NCBI RefSeq assembly: GCF_006874645.1
Contig: NZ_CP030082.1
Span: 2,914,001-2,978,000, forward strand
Direction of reading: 5' to 3'
DNA length: 64,000 bases
Source: Bdellovibrio sp. ZAP7
Lineage (GTDB): Bacteria > Bdellovibrionota > Bdellovibrionia > Bdellovibrionales > Bdellovibrionaceae
The notes beneath the pieces are model-generated. The model saw nothing but the letters and a program-made list of their open reading frames with translations. It ran no database searches and was not told the DNA's origin. The translations under genes and the position numbers were made by a program. Below, in pieces: positions 16,730 to 24,868 of the stretch; position 1 is the first letter of the stretch; every line of letters starts with the position of its first letter.

Positions 16730-16936
16730 GTGCAGAGACATGATGTCCGGACCGATGAAGACATGTTCAAAGCAGTTGGCGACAAAGGCGTCAGTATTAG
16801 AGTGGGCGCGGACCGCTCGGCCGCAAACTTCCGTCTGGATCAACAAGAAGACGTCACAACTTTCCATCAAGAAATCCTGAACTTGCTAAATCCCAACAAA
16901 CCTGATGCAAGGAGCACACATGCTCGCCCTCATTGA
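16730..16936 (+). CDS. 68-residue protein resembling the C-terminal tail of trehalose-6-phosphate phosphatase
   Basis: The segment RTDEDMFKAVGDKGVSIRVG followed by SAANFRLDQQEDV resembles HAD motif IV and the end of OtsB-type trehalose-phosphatases (GDDRTDEDMF...). The catalytic aspartates, which lie far upstream in OtsB, are absent: the 137 bp before it has no matching reading frame. Yet the gene has its own AGGAG and GTG start, so it looks expressed rather than a dead remnant. It overlaps the start of the MscS gene by 17 bp. It could be a remnant, or a regulatory or partner domain; the homology is a judgement by eye. Confidence 0.45.
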   Translation: MQRHDVRTDEDMFKAVGDKGVSIRVGADRSAANFRLDQQEDVTTFHQEILNLLNPNKPDARSTHARPH

Positions 16937-18056
16937 ATACTCACTGGTTGATGAAATGAATCGCGGAACTGGTTTTGGTTGGCTTCTGATGCTGGGTATC
17001 GCCCTGGTCGGTGCCATCGTCATAAAAGCCATTTTGAAATTTGCAGAAGCGCGCCTGGTTAAGTACATCACGAAATATCAGGGTATTTGGGACGATATCG
17101 TCTTGCAGTGTCTTGGGGCTACCAAGGCCTTGGTGCTTTTCTTTTGGATTTTGCATCCCCTGGTTCAAAGCACTCAAGCGACCAATGGCAAAAAAATCGT
17201 CTTGCTCCTTTTCGTGTTGGCTTCTTCGCTGCAGATTGCTCTGTGGGGCCTTCGATGTATCCACTTATGGAGAGACGACGTCGTCAAAAAAAGAATGAAG
17301 ACCGATAGGGAATCTGCTTCAGCCATCCGCCTGATTGCTTCAGGCATTCAGGGACTCTTCCTTATATCATTGGTCTTAGTCGGTTTAAGTAATTTAGGTG
17401 TCGACATTGCAGCTCTGATTGCAGGCCTGGGAGTCGGTGGTATTGCTGTGGCATTGGCGGCGCAAAATATTCTGGGTGATCTTTTTGCCTCTCTTTCCAT
17501 TCTGTTGGATAAACCTTTTGTGGTCGGCGACTTTATCGTGTCCAAAGGTGACATGGGTACAGTTGAAACCATCGGCATCAAAACCACCCGCCTGCGCAGT
17601 CTATCCGGCGAAGAGCTCATTTTCTCTAACAAAGATCTTTTAGAAAGCCGGGTTAAAAACTTTAAGCGCATGTGGGAGCGCCGAGCGGTGATGAACTTTA
17701 ACATCGGTTATTTAACTGACACGGCCAAACTGGAAGAGATTCCAAAGTGGGTGAAACAGTTTGTGGATGAAGATTCCCTGCTTCGCTTTGATCGCTGTCA
17801 TTTGATGAATTTTGACGAAGCCTCTTTGAAGTACGAAATCGTTTTTTGGGTGAAAGATCCGGACTTTAATAAATACTTCGATTCGCAGCAAACCTTGATG
17901 TTAAAAATGCTGCGTAGGTTTGATGAAGAAGGGATTACTTTCTCTATGGGGGCAAGACCCTTCCTCATGCAACAGGGAGATTCCAACGAGGAGAGCGTGA
18001 AAACCCTGGTCAAGAGTGACAGCAAGGACAATCGGAGCGAAGCGAGTTCTCACTGA
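16920..18056 (+). CDS. MscS-family mechanosensitive ion channel
   Basis: The 378-residue protein has four or five predicted membrane helices followed by the pore-lining MscS signature GVGGIAVALAAQNILGDL and SILLDKPFVVGDF, then a soluble beta domain. These channels open under membrane tension during osmotic downshock. ATG 16920 is chosen because AAGGAG lies five bases upstream; an in-frame ATG 15 bp earlier overlaps that site. It overlaps the small trehalose-phosphatase-like gene, so both are translated from one message. A possible osmotic-stress pairing is inference. Confidence 0.9.
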   Translation: MLALIEYSLVDEMNRGTGFGWLLMLGIALVGAIVIKAILKFAEARLVKYITKYQGIWDDIVLQCLGATKALVLFFWILHPLVQSTQATNGKKIVLLLFVLASSLQIALWGLRCIHLWRDDVVKKRMKTDRESASAIRLIASGIQGLFLISLVLVGLSNLGVDIAALIAGLGVGGIAVALAAQNILGDLFASLSILLDKPFVVGDFIVSKGDMGTVETIGIKTTRLRSLSGEELIFSNKDLLESRVKNFKRMWERRAVMNFNIGYLTDTAKLEEIPKWVKQFVDEDSLLRFDRCHLMNFDEASLKYEIVFWVKDPDFNKYFDSQQTLMLKMLRRFDEEGITFSMGARPFLMQQGDSNEESVKTLVKSDSKDNRSEASSH

Positions 18057-18066
18057 GACCTGAAAT

Positions 18067-18097
18067 AAAAAAAGGAGCCTTCTCGGCTCCTTTTTTT
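18067..18097. terminator. Bidirectional rho-independent terminator
   Basis: Seven A, GGAGCC, loop TTCTC, GGCTCC and seven T make a strong hairpin with a T-run in both directions. It lies between the convergent MscS and lipoprotein genes and overlaps the last two bases of the lipoprotein stop codon. Confidence 0.9.
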
Positions 18098-18536
18098 ATG
18101 GATAGAAATTGTATTTTATATGAATGCGCTTTTCATCCTGAAGGCCCATTTTAGAGCCACTCAAGAATGCAGGAACCTTACGCTTTACTCTTTTGCGATC
18201 TTTCGGAAAGCGCATATCATCAACGAAACAATCAAAGCGTTCATCCTTACACAGACTCAGGAAATCCCCTGGTTCATTGGCGAACAAATAGGCATCCATC
18301 GCGCGTGCCATCTTATCGCCCAAGTCCAAATCAGCTTGCTGAACTACGATACCGCCACCCGTTTTCACTTGTGGCTTGGCTGAGGTCGGCTCGCCCGGAA
18401 CTTTTTTAATAATCACACGGGGTTTACATTCGGGTGGCAAATCCAGCTCGGGCTCGCAATCACAAAATGTTTTCTTAAGAGTCGCACAAGAGCTCAGTGT
18501 TAAAACCAGCAAACAAAGCCCTAAAACCTTCATCAT
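18096..18536 (-). CDS. Small lipoprotein of unknown function
   Basis: The 146-residue protein has a lipoprotein signal with lipobox LSSC followed by a Cys-rich, proline-rich stretch (CDCEPELDLPPECKP) and a C-terminal domain with two more cysteines (LCKDERFDCFVDD). No known family is recognised. Its start overlaps the stop of the upstream phosphatase gene by one base, so it is co-translated with it. Both are predicted lipoproteins and could act together in the envelope. Confidence 0.7.
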   Translation of the reverse strand: MMKVLGLCLLVLTLSSCATLKKTFCDCEPELDLPPECKPRVIIKKVPGEPTSAKPQVKTGGGIVVQQADLDLGDKMARAMDAYLFANEPGDFLSLCKDERFDCFVDDMRFPKDRKRVKRKVPAFLSGSKMGLQDEKRIHIKYNFYP

Positions 18537-19444
18537 TATTTCTTACCCCAGTTAGACCAAAACTGACCCGCCCCTTTAGGGTTGGCCTTCGCATATTTGT
18601 AAAATTCCTGCACGAAAGCAGCACGCTCTTTTTGATAAAGATATTTCCAGTCGGTTTCCGCTGGAATCGTCATCACATCATAATCATCACTCAGCTTGGT
18701 ATTGCGTTCGATGATGGTTTCAAGTGAATCCTTTTGCGCGTTATGAAGCATATCATACATCACCATAAAAGTGGTCGTACGTCCTTTGCCCGCGCGGCAA
18801 TGAAAGTGCACCCAGTTATTTGCCGGCAGATCACGAACCGCTTGGATAAACAGGTCGACTTCGTTATCAGTGGGACGAACATGATCCGTCACCGTCAAGC
18901 GCAAATACTGATGACCCGCGCTGCGGACCAGGCTTTCTTCAGTTTCAATGCTTTTGATCTCCACACCAGCAATTTGCTCACCGACTCTTAAATCGCCCAA
19001 CAGACGGCGCTCGCGCTGAATGACATCCTCATGACCCAAGTCAGCGTTCGCCCAATCGCGGTCCGCCTGCCAGGTTACTGGCTTATCATTTATCAAACCA
19101 TGGGATTCCTGGCGCAGGTCAAAGACATAAAGCTGCGCTTTTTTCTTTTTCGCGGGTTTCGCGATCTCTTTTAAAGCTGGCGGAGCAAAACTCGCACTGC
19201 CCGACATACTAAGACTGTCATTTTTTCGATAATTCACAGGTTTACGAACATCGTATTTCGTATCGAAAACCAACTCCACTGGTTCGGTGCGAGTGGGTTT
19301 TGTCATAAAGAAGGGAAGTTTGCTTTTTGGGTCAGCTGATTCCGGTTGGTTCGCTGCCACGGGCGTATTGGTAGGTTCTGACGTGACATTTTTCTCTGCA
19401 CAGGCGGCGATCACGAAAGGCAAAAGAAAGATCCATTTTCTCAT
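18536..19444 (-). CDS. Lipoprotein PTP-like inositol-phosphatase/protein tyrosine phosphatase
   Basis: The C-terminal half has the phosphatase loop HCRAGKGRTT (Cys216 and Arg222) and an upstream TVTDHVRPTD that supplies the general acid Asp187. This is the layout of PTP-like phytases, which hydrolyse inositol phosphates, and of some effector phosphatases. The N-terminus is a lipoprotein signal (lipobox IAAC, Cys15) followed by a low-complexity linker. ATG 19444 follows GGAGG and is preferred over one 60 bp upstream. It is followed, with one base overlap, by a second lipoprotein gene, and lies 22 bp after trmH. Confidence 0.78.
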   Translation of the reverse strand: MRKWIFLLPFVIAACAEKNVTSEPTNTPVAANQPESADPKSKLPFFMTKPTRTEPVELVFDTKYDVRKPVNYRKNDSLSMSGSASFAPPALKEIAKPAKKKKAQLYVFDLRQESHGLINDKPVTWQADRDWANADLGHEDVIQRERRLLGDLRVGEQIAGVEIKSIETEESLVRSAGHQYLRLTVTDHVRPTDNEVDLFIQAVRDLPANNWVHFHCRAGKGRTTTFMVMYDMLHNAQKDSLETIIERNTKLSDDYDVMTIPAETDWKYLYQKERAAFVQEFYKYAKANPKGAGQFWSNWGKK

Positions 19445-19466
19445 ACGTCCTCCATATGAGAAAATA

Positions 19467-20183
19467 TTATGCTTTAATCTGTCCTCTTGCAAAAAGTTCT
19501 TCAAGATATTGGAATCCTGAGTCCTGTGTGCGCAAATAGTAATAAGCGCGCAGAATGTCTTGCTCCTGATGGCTTAGGGAAGCATTGGAGCCTCCACGTT
19601 TCATGCGATCTTGAGAAATATGGTACAGACTTAAAGCTCCTGCAACAGAGATATTGAAGCTTTGAACAAAGCCCGTCATCGGGATGATAATACATTCGTC
19701 AGCGGCGGCGACCATTTCAGGGCTCACGCCATTTTTTTCGTTACCCAATACCAAAGCAGCTTTTCCAGAGAAATCAACTTCATGAAGAGGCTTTGAACGC
19801 GCATCTAAATGAGTGACGTAAATTTTGTAGCCCTGACTTTTCAGGTTCTTTACACAGTCCGTGGTGTTCTGCCATTTTTTGACTTCCACCCACTTGTCAG
19901 CTCCTTGAGTGACACGAGCAGATTCTTTAAATTTTTCCTGAGTTTCGATGACGTGAAAATTGCCAAAGCCCAAGCCTTCAGCTGATCTCATAACGGCAGA
20001 AATATTCCCACGGTCATAAATGCTTTCCAAAACGACGGCTGTATCGAAATTTCTTTGCGCGACCACGCGATCAATTTTTAATCGACGGTCATCTGTCAAA
20101 AGCGGCCCCAGTTTTTCCAGAACCACTTGATAATTGATTTTTAAATTAGCATTTATCTCGATATCAGACCCATAAGGAAACAT
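19467..20183 (-). CDS. trmH: SpoU-family tRNA/rRNA 2'-O-ribose methyltransferase, TrmH-like
   Basis: The 238-residue protein has the SPOUT methyltransferase motifs in order: an N-terminal Asn/Arg block (DRGNISAVMRSAEGLG), LVLGNEKNGVS and IPMTGFVQSFNISVAGAL. The last is the knotted SAM-binding site, close to that of tRNA (Gm18) methyltransferase. It would methylate a ribose 2'-hydroxyl of tRNA. It lies 6 bp downstream of the acyl-CoA dehydrogenase gene, so the two form an operon by position although their functions are unrelated. Assignment to TrmH rather than another SpoU member is probable, not certain. Confidence 0.82.
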   Translation of the reverse strand: MFPYGSDIEINANLKINYQVVLEKLGPLLTDDRRLKIDRVVAQRNFDTAVVLESIYDRGNISAVMRSAEGLGFGNFHVIETQEKFKESARVTQGADKWVEVKKWQNTTDCVKNLKSQGYKIYVTHLDARSKPLHEVDFSGKAALVLGNEKNGVSPEMVAAADECIIIPMTGFVQSFNISVAGALSLYHISQDRMKRGGSNASLSHQEQDILRAYYYLRTQDSGFQYLEELFARGQIKA

Positions 20184-20189
20184 GAACGA

Positions 20190-21398
20190 CTACTTGTAAA
20201 GAGATTCAGGATTTTTAGACAAATCACGAGTGATATTTTTTTGGTGGGCTTCCAAAGTACCGCCACCAATTTCTAACAACTTCGCATCTCTCCACAATCT
20301 TTCAACAACATACTCACCCACATAACCGTAACCACCCAAAACCTGGATCGCACGGTCTGCCACGTTTTTCGCCATTGTTGTTGCCACCAGTTTTACACCG
20401 TCTGAATCCAAGCGGTTGCCCTCTTTGTTCAAATCCATGCGGCGAGCCGTCTCGTACACATAGGCGCGAGCCGATTTGTATTCAGCGTAGCTGTCAGCGA
20501 TATAGCGCTGCATTTGACCAAAGTGGTTCAAAGATTTACCGAACGCTTCACGCTCAGTTGCATAGCGATTCATGATCTCGATAGATCTGCGAGCAATACC
20601 CAAGCTCATCGCCGCCAAAGTAAGGCGCTCGATTTCAAGATTGCGCATCATATGCAGCATCGAATCACCTTCATGACCGATAAGGGCCGATTCAGGAACG
20701 TGGCAGTCTTGGAATACAAGTTCTGCCGTGTTCGATCCGCGCATACCCAACTTGTCTTTAATTTTTTGACCGACTTCGAAACCCTTGTGATCTTTTTCCA
20801 CCAAGAATGTAGAGATCATCGCGCGACCGTGTTTTTCACCCGTCTTCGCGTACACCAGAGTTAAATCACAAGGCGTATTGTTTTCATCAATCGTGCCGTT
20901 TGTGATCCACATTTTGCGACCATTCAAAACCCACTCGTTGCCTTTTTTAACGGCGCGAGTTTGCATACCCAGAACATCCGTCCCGATAGCAGGCTCTGAC
21001 ATCGACATAGATCCAACCCACTCCCCAGAGCAAAGTTTTGGAAGGACACGAAGGCGCTGCTCGTCACTGCCATTCACCGCGATGTTATTCACACAAAGCA
21101 TCGAGTGCGCAAGATAGGCCAAAGCAAAACCTGGATCCGATGCGGAAAGCTCTTCATGAACAATGACCGCAGCTGTTGGGTCCATACCCGCACCGCCGAA
21201 TTGTTCTGGAACTGTGATTCCTAAAAGACCCAGTTCACCCACTTTTTTGAAAAGTGCTAAGTTGAATTTTTCAGAACGATCGTGCTCATGAGCTTGAGGT
21301 TCGACTTCAGCTTGCGTGAAAGCGTTGACAGTTTCACGCAACATACTGTGCTCAGGCGTGGGATTGTAAAGATCAAATTCTTTCCAATTAAAGGACAT
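20190..21398 (-). CDS. Acyl-CoA dehydrogenase, isovaleryl-CoA dehydrogenase type
   Basis: This 402-residue flavoenzyme has the acyl-CoA dehydrogenase blocks SMSEPAIGTDV, WITNGTI, KLGMRGSNTAEL and REAFGKSLNHFGQMQ. The usual catalytic Glu in the C-terminal Y-E-G-T motif is absent (EIGGGTLEAH), while Glu257 in LEIERLTLA sits at the position used by isovaleryl-CoA dehydrogenase. It therefore probably oxidises isovaleryl-CoA in leucine breakdown. It starts at ATG 21398 with AGGAG close upstream and is followed by trmH. The 173-bp gap to divergent cinA holds the promoters of both. Confidence 0.85.
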   Translation of the reverse strand: MSFNWKEFDLYNPTPEHSMLRETVNAFTQAEVEPQAHEHDRSEKFNLALFKKVGELGLLGITVPEQFGGAGMDPTAAVIVHEELSASDPGFALAYLAHSMLCVNNIAVNGSDEQRLRVLPKLCSGEWVGSMSMSEPAIGTDVLGMQTRAVKKGNEWVLNGRKMWITNGTIDENNTPCDLTLVYAKTGEKHGRAMISTFLVEKDHKGFEVGQKIKDKLGMRGSNTAELVFQDCHVPESALIGHEGDSMLHMMRNLEIERLTLAAMSLGIARRSIEIMNRYATEREAFGKSLNHFGQMQRYIADSYAEYKSARAYVYETARRMDLNKEGNRLDSDGVKLVATTMAKNVADRAIQVLGGYGYVGEYVVERLWRDAKLLEIGGGTLEAHQKNITRDLSKNPESLYK

Positions 21399-21571
21399 GG
21401 TAGCTCCTACATATATAGAGTTGCGAATCTAGAAAAACCCCGTGAGATCCGCAAGGTATAGCGCCACTAACGCCATGCAATAATAGCAATTTTCGGCCAC
21501 TTGCGGGAAGAATCTGGACGAGTCCCCGCCAGAGGCCTAACCTTGAGGGCGTGCCCGCGAAGGAGAGACAT

Positions 21572-22669
21572 ATGATCGCCTCAGTTTTAGGAATCGGAAC
21601 AGAATTGGTTGACGGCCAAATTGTGAATAAAAATGCAGCCTGGATTTCGGAGAAATTAAAGGCTTTGGGTTTAACGACAAAACTTCACCTTGTTATTCCA
21701 GATGATAGAAAACTCATTTTTGAATCTTTGGATTATTGTGGTCAGTACTCTGATTTGATGTTCATAACAGGTGGCTTAGGTCCCACGTCTGATGATTTCA
21801 CTCGCGAGGTCATTTCCGAGTGGACGGGTCTTTCACTGAAGTGGGATGAGTCTTCTTGGCAGCACATTAAAGAGCGCCTCGAGCCCCGTGGTTACGTCGT
21901 TAAAGATATTCAAAGACAGCAGTGTTATTTTCCTGAAGGCGCGCGAGTCCTTAAAAACAACGAGGGCACCGCCAATGCTTTTTTCGTCGAGGCGAAAGGC
22001 AAAAAGATTTTCGTTTTACCTGGCCCTCCCCGGGAAATTGAATCGGTATGGAATAGTGAAATCGCTGCGTGGTTGGAAAAATCTGTTGAAGGTATGGATC
22101 CCTATATCACCCGCCACTGGGACACCATCGGCATGGGAGAATCAGATGTAGCAACTTTGGTTGAGCAGGCCTTGGCCAATGTGAATGTAGAAAAAGGTTA
22201 CCGCGTTCATCTTCCCTATGTGGAAGTAAAGATGTCCTACTTTAAATCCCAAGAAGAAAAAATGCGCATTCACGTCGAAAACGTGACGGAAGCTTTACGC
22301 GACATCACGGTCACTCGTGACCAACAAGATGTTCCATTGATGCTGTCTTTAGCTTTGAAAAGCTATACATCTCTCAGTATTCAAGACTCTGCAACGGGCC
22401 AGTTTTTGATGAACCGCCTGATGCCCGTCATGCGAAATTTTATGACGGAAAAGATTTGGAGTTTCTCAAGTCACAACATCGATCCAGAAGCGGACATCCG
22501 TTTGATTGTGCTACCAAAAGACGAACACTCCGTTTTCGTAAGTGTCGAGCGCGGGAACAAAAAGTCTTCGGATATTATCGTCGCTCCTTATAAAGCGATG
22601 CCCATGAAAGAACGGCGCGCGCAGTACTTCGCAGAAGCCGCCATGATATTCTGGCTCCGCCACCTTTAA
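21572..22669 (+). CDS. CinA-like protein (molybdopterin-binding-type domain)
   Basis: The N-terminal half matches the MoaB/MogA-type domain of CinA (IGTELVDGQIVNKNAAWI, FITGGLGPTSDD, VLPGPPREI). The C-terminal half, about residues 230-365, is more divergent and lacks an obvious deamidase motif of PncC, so nicotinamide-nucleotide amidase activity is doubtful. CinA proteins act in pyridine nucleotide repair or competence. ATG 21572 follows AAGGAGAG; the in-frame start 21 bp upstream includes that site and is less likely. It is followed by a long terminator hairpin. Confidence 0.8.
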   Translation: MIASVLGIGTELVDGQIVNKNAAWISEKLKALGLTTKLHLVIPDDRKLIFESLDYCGQYSDLMFITGGLGPTSDDFTREVISEWTGLSLKWDESSWQHIKERLEPRGYVVKDIQRQQCYFPEGARVLKNNEGTANAFFVEAKGKKIFVLPGPPREIESVWNSEIAAWLEKSVEGMDPYITRHWDTIGMGESDVATLVEQALANVNVEKGYRVHLPYVEVKMSYFKSQEEKMRIHVENVTEALRDITVTRDQQDVPLMLSLALKSYTSLSIQDSATGQFLMNRLMPVMRNFMTEKIWSFSSHNIDPEADIRLIVLPKDEHSVFVSVERGNKKSSDIIVAPYKAMPMKERRAQYFAEAAMIFWLRHL

Positions 22670-22732
22670 AAGGTGCCAGGTCTTGTTTCTGTAAGCGGCG
22701 TTTCCAGAAACAGGACCTGGCACCTTTTTTTT
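22668..22732. terminator. Long bidirectional hairpin of the GGTGCCAGG repeat family
   Basis: Arms of 15 bp (AAAAGGTGCCAGGTC with GACCTGGCACCTTTT) and 8 bp (TGTTTCTG with CAGAAACA) are broken by one mismatch around a 13-nt loop, and a further T-run follows. It overlaps the cinA stop codon on one side and the DUF2239 stop on the other. The core GGTGCC...GGCACC recurs at 35872-35884. Confidence 0.85.
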
Positions 22733-23315
22733 ATTTCACGTTGGCCAGGGCTTCGCGGCCGACTTTCAGAATATGTTCTTGAATGTCCTTGGGCCAATCG
22801 GCGATCATCTTTTTAAACTTTTTAGTATCGTAGGCGTACATCGCGCGCAGGGCTTCTTCGTAATTCGGCAGATCCCCGGCCATCGCGTGCATGAATTTGT
22901 AAACAGCATCCTGTGCCTGACGGATTTGATCTTTGGCGAAGTTTTTCTTTTTCGCCTCTTCAATCAGTTTACGCAAGGTCACTGATGCTCCACCCGGCTG
23001 TAACGCCAACCATTCCCAGTGTTGCGGAAGCAGTGTTACTTCCTTTGAGACAACACCAAGTTTGGGACGCCCCGGGCCGGCTTTTTTATCTTCCGGTTCC
23101 ACTAAAGATTCGAACCTTTTAGTCACCGCTTCCACGGTCCCACGCAAATCCAATTCCACGGGGGCGCTGGTGATATCATCAAAGATCAGAACGTTTTCTT
23201 TACCATCGTCTTTTAAATATTTTTTTACTTTCAAAGCGACTTGAAGCACGTCACCGGAAGCCACCATCTTAGTCCCAGCAAACGCTGTGCAAGTACGATC
23301 CATTCTTGGTTCCAT
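22731..23315 (-). CDS. DUF2239 family protein
   Basis: The 194-residue protein matches the DUF2239 pattern by eye: TCTAFAGTKMVASGD near the N-terminus, LIFDDITSAPVELDLRG, PGRPKLGVVSKEVTLLPQHWEWL and LRKLIEEA, which appear in this uncharacterised family. It is probably cytoplasmic and may bind nucleic acid or a phosphate ligand, but no role is established. ATG 23315 lies seven bases after AGGAG; the TTG at 23321 is too close to that site. The stop of the MFS gene is 10 bp upstream, so both are co-transcribed from the operator-rich promoter. Confidence 0.7.
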   Translation of the reverse strand: MEPRMDRTCTAFAGTKMVASGDVLQVALKVKKYLKDDGKENVLIFDDITSAPVELDLRGTVEAVTKRFESLVEPEDKKAGPGRPKLGVVSKEVTLLPQHWEWLALQPGGASVTLRKLIEEAKKKNFAKDQIRQAQDAVYKFMHAMAGDLPNYEEALRAMYAYDTKKFKKMIADWPKDIQEHILKVGREALANVK

Positions 23316-23325
23316 ATTCAAACTC

Positions 23326-24588
23326 CTATGCTTCCGCGCGTAAAATCTCTTTTACATCGCGATCAATGAAGTACATCAAAATCAAAGCTGTCACGGACAA
23401 GCCCGTCATCACATAGCCGATAATATCGTAGTGAACCAGTGCGCCCGTGCTGTCTTGGACAACGATCACACCAGCGATAATAGCTCCAAGGCCACCTGCC
23501 ATTTGTTGCAGGGAGGCACTCACCGACATGAACGAACCGCGACTGGCGACCTCAGGAATCGCAGACATCAGTGTTTGAGACGGGATCATGCGCGAAAAGA
23601 TCCCCACGAACATCAACGAGTTCACCAGCATCACGACCGGCAATGGCGTAATACCCAAATGCGTATAAATCAAAACCATCACGATACTGACCAAACTGCC
23701 AAAGATAAAGGTGTTATAGCCGCCAATGGTATCGCTGATTTTACCAACCAAGGGACCAATCAGGATAGAAGCAAATCCCGTCACCAGATAAATCATTGGC
23801 AAGCTGCCATAATCGATTCCCATATTATGAACCGTAAAGGCGCTCGCAAAAGGCATCAGCATAAAGCCACCGATGGAAAGAATCGCAGTGGTCACAAACG
23901 CCAGCAAATAACGGGGCTTTTGCACCGTATGGAGCAAATGCACAAAAGCTTTCTTATCAGACTGCAAAGCCAAGTGCTCCGTCACTGCTGGCATATGGAT
24001 CCAGATAAAAATTCCGGCGATCGCACTTGCCGCAACGATCATCAAAAACGGCGCATGCCATCCCCAGTGATTGGATAAAAACAAACCTGCTGGTAAACCC
24101 AAAATCTGACTGGCAGCAAACGAAGTTTGCAAAAGTCCCATCACTCGCCCGCGTTGGTGTAACGGAAAGATATCTGTGGTGATGGCCAAGACAATGGAGC
24201 CAATCACTCCCCCAAAAAGTCCCGTGACGATTCGGGCTGCTAAAAGCGCATGATAGTTGGGAGCAAGCCCACAGAACAAAGTCCCTGCAATAAATCCGAC
24301 ATAAAAGAACATCAGCAATTTTTTACGGTCAAATTTATCGGCAAAGCCCGCTGCCAAAAGTCCCGAGATCGCCGCACTGATTGCATAGGCTGACACCACG
24401 GTACCAAACTGTGCGGCTGTGATATTCAAAGCTGGCATCAACACTGCCCCTAGCGGAGACAGAATCATAAAATCCAGAATGATTGTGAATTGCAGAAAAG
24501 CTAAAAGCCCCACAACAATCTTTTGCTGAGTCGTAAACTTTAAAGTGCTGGCCTTTGAGACCCCCGGTGATACAGACGTGGATTCCAT
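23326..24588 (-). CDS. Major facilitator superfamily (drug-type) exporter
   Basis: The 420-residue protein has 12 predicted membrane segments and MFS loop motifs, notably GFADKFDRKKLL between helices 2 and 3 and RGRVMGLLQTSF. It resembles the drug:H+ antiporter (DHA1) group of efflux permeases. ATG 24588 with AAAGG upstream gives a natural N-terminus; a longer frame starting at 24654 would run through the promoter. Expression is probably controlled by a repressor binding three ACCCGGGT palindromes just upstream (24618-24682); no regulator gene is adjacent. Confidence 0.82.
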   Translation of the reverse strand: MESTSVSPGVSKASTLKFTTQQKIVVGLLAFLQFTIILDFMILSPLGAVLMPALNITAAQFGTVVSAYAISAAISGLLAAGFADKFDRKKLLMFFYVGFIAGTLFCGLAPNYHALLAARIVTGLFGGVIGSIVLAITTDIFPLHQRGRVMGLLQTSFAASQILGLPAGLFLSNHWGWHAPFLMIVAASAIAGIFIWIHMPAVTEHLALQSDKKAFVHLLHTVQKPRYLLAFVTTAILSIGGFMLMPFASAFTVHNMGIDYGSLPMIYLVTGFASILIGPLVGKISDTIGGYNTFIFGSLVSIVMVLIYTHLGITPLPVVMLVNSLMFVGIFSRMIPSQTLMSAIPEVASRGSFMSVSASLQQMAGGLGAIIAGVIVVQDSTGALVHYDIIGYVMTGLSVTALILMYFIDRDVKEILRAEA

Positions 24589-24617
24589 CTTGAACCTTTC
24601 AATGCGGTTGATGGAAT

Positions 24618-24682
24618 TAATATTACCCGGGTTATATTCAAAAAGCAATATCACCCGGGTAATATTAATTAAACCCGGGTAA
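24618..24682 (-). promoter_or_regulatory. Promoter with three ACCCGGGT palindromic operators
   Basis: On the minus strand TTGCTT (24643-24648) and TAATAT (24620-24625) are separated by exactly 17 bp. The sequence ACCCGGGT occurs at 24625-24632, 24653-24660 and 24673-24680, each flanked by AT-rich sequence; centres are 28 and 20 bp apart. The first site overlaps the -10 and spacer and the second lies just upstream of the -35. This is the layout of a repressor-controlled efflux gene, TetR-type being most plausible. Confidence 0.75.
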
Positions 24683-24719
24683 ATTGTTGATATACCTCAG
24701 GAATGACCTGCAGGAAAAT

Positions 24720-24749
24720 AAAAAAAGCCCCTGTCTTGCAACAGAGGCC
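24720..24749 (-). terminator. Rho-independent terminator downstream of the S1-domain gene
   Basis: Read on the minus strand, GCCTCTGT, loop TGCAAG and ACAGGGGC form an 8-bp stem with one G-U pair, followed by seven T. It lies about 120 bp past the S1 gene stop. Confidence 0.85.
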
Positions 24750-24799
24750 TAGAAATATAAGGAGAAAGTAAGTACGTACCTTTGATCAAGATGGTTCGA

Positions 24800-24858
24800 A
24801 TGTGAGGCGAAGGGCTATCCCCGCAGCGCAGGCGCGCTTTAGCAAGCGGGCCCTTTTT
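24800..24858. repeat. GC-rich intergenic segment sharing a core with the 59.3-kb palindromic element
   Basis: The 20-nt stretch at 24820-24839 (CCCGCAGCGCAGGCGCGCTT) matches 17 of 20 bases of the reverse strand at 59376-59395. It lies in the untranslated tail of the S1-domain gene. The similarity was seen by eye and could be chance. Confidence 0.3.
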
Positions 24859-24868
24859 CAAAGCTTTC

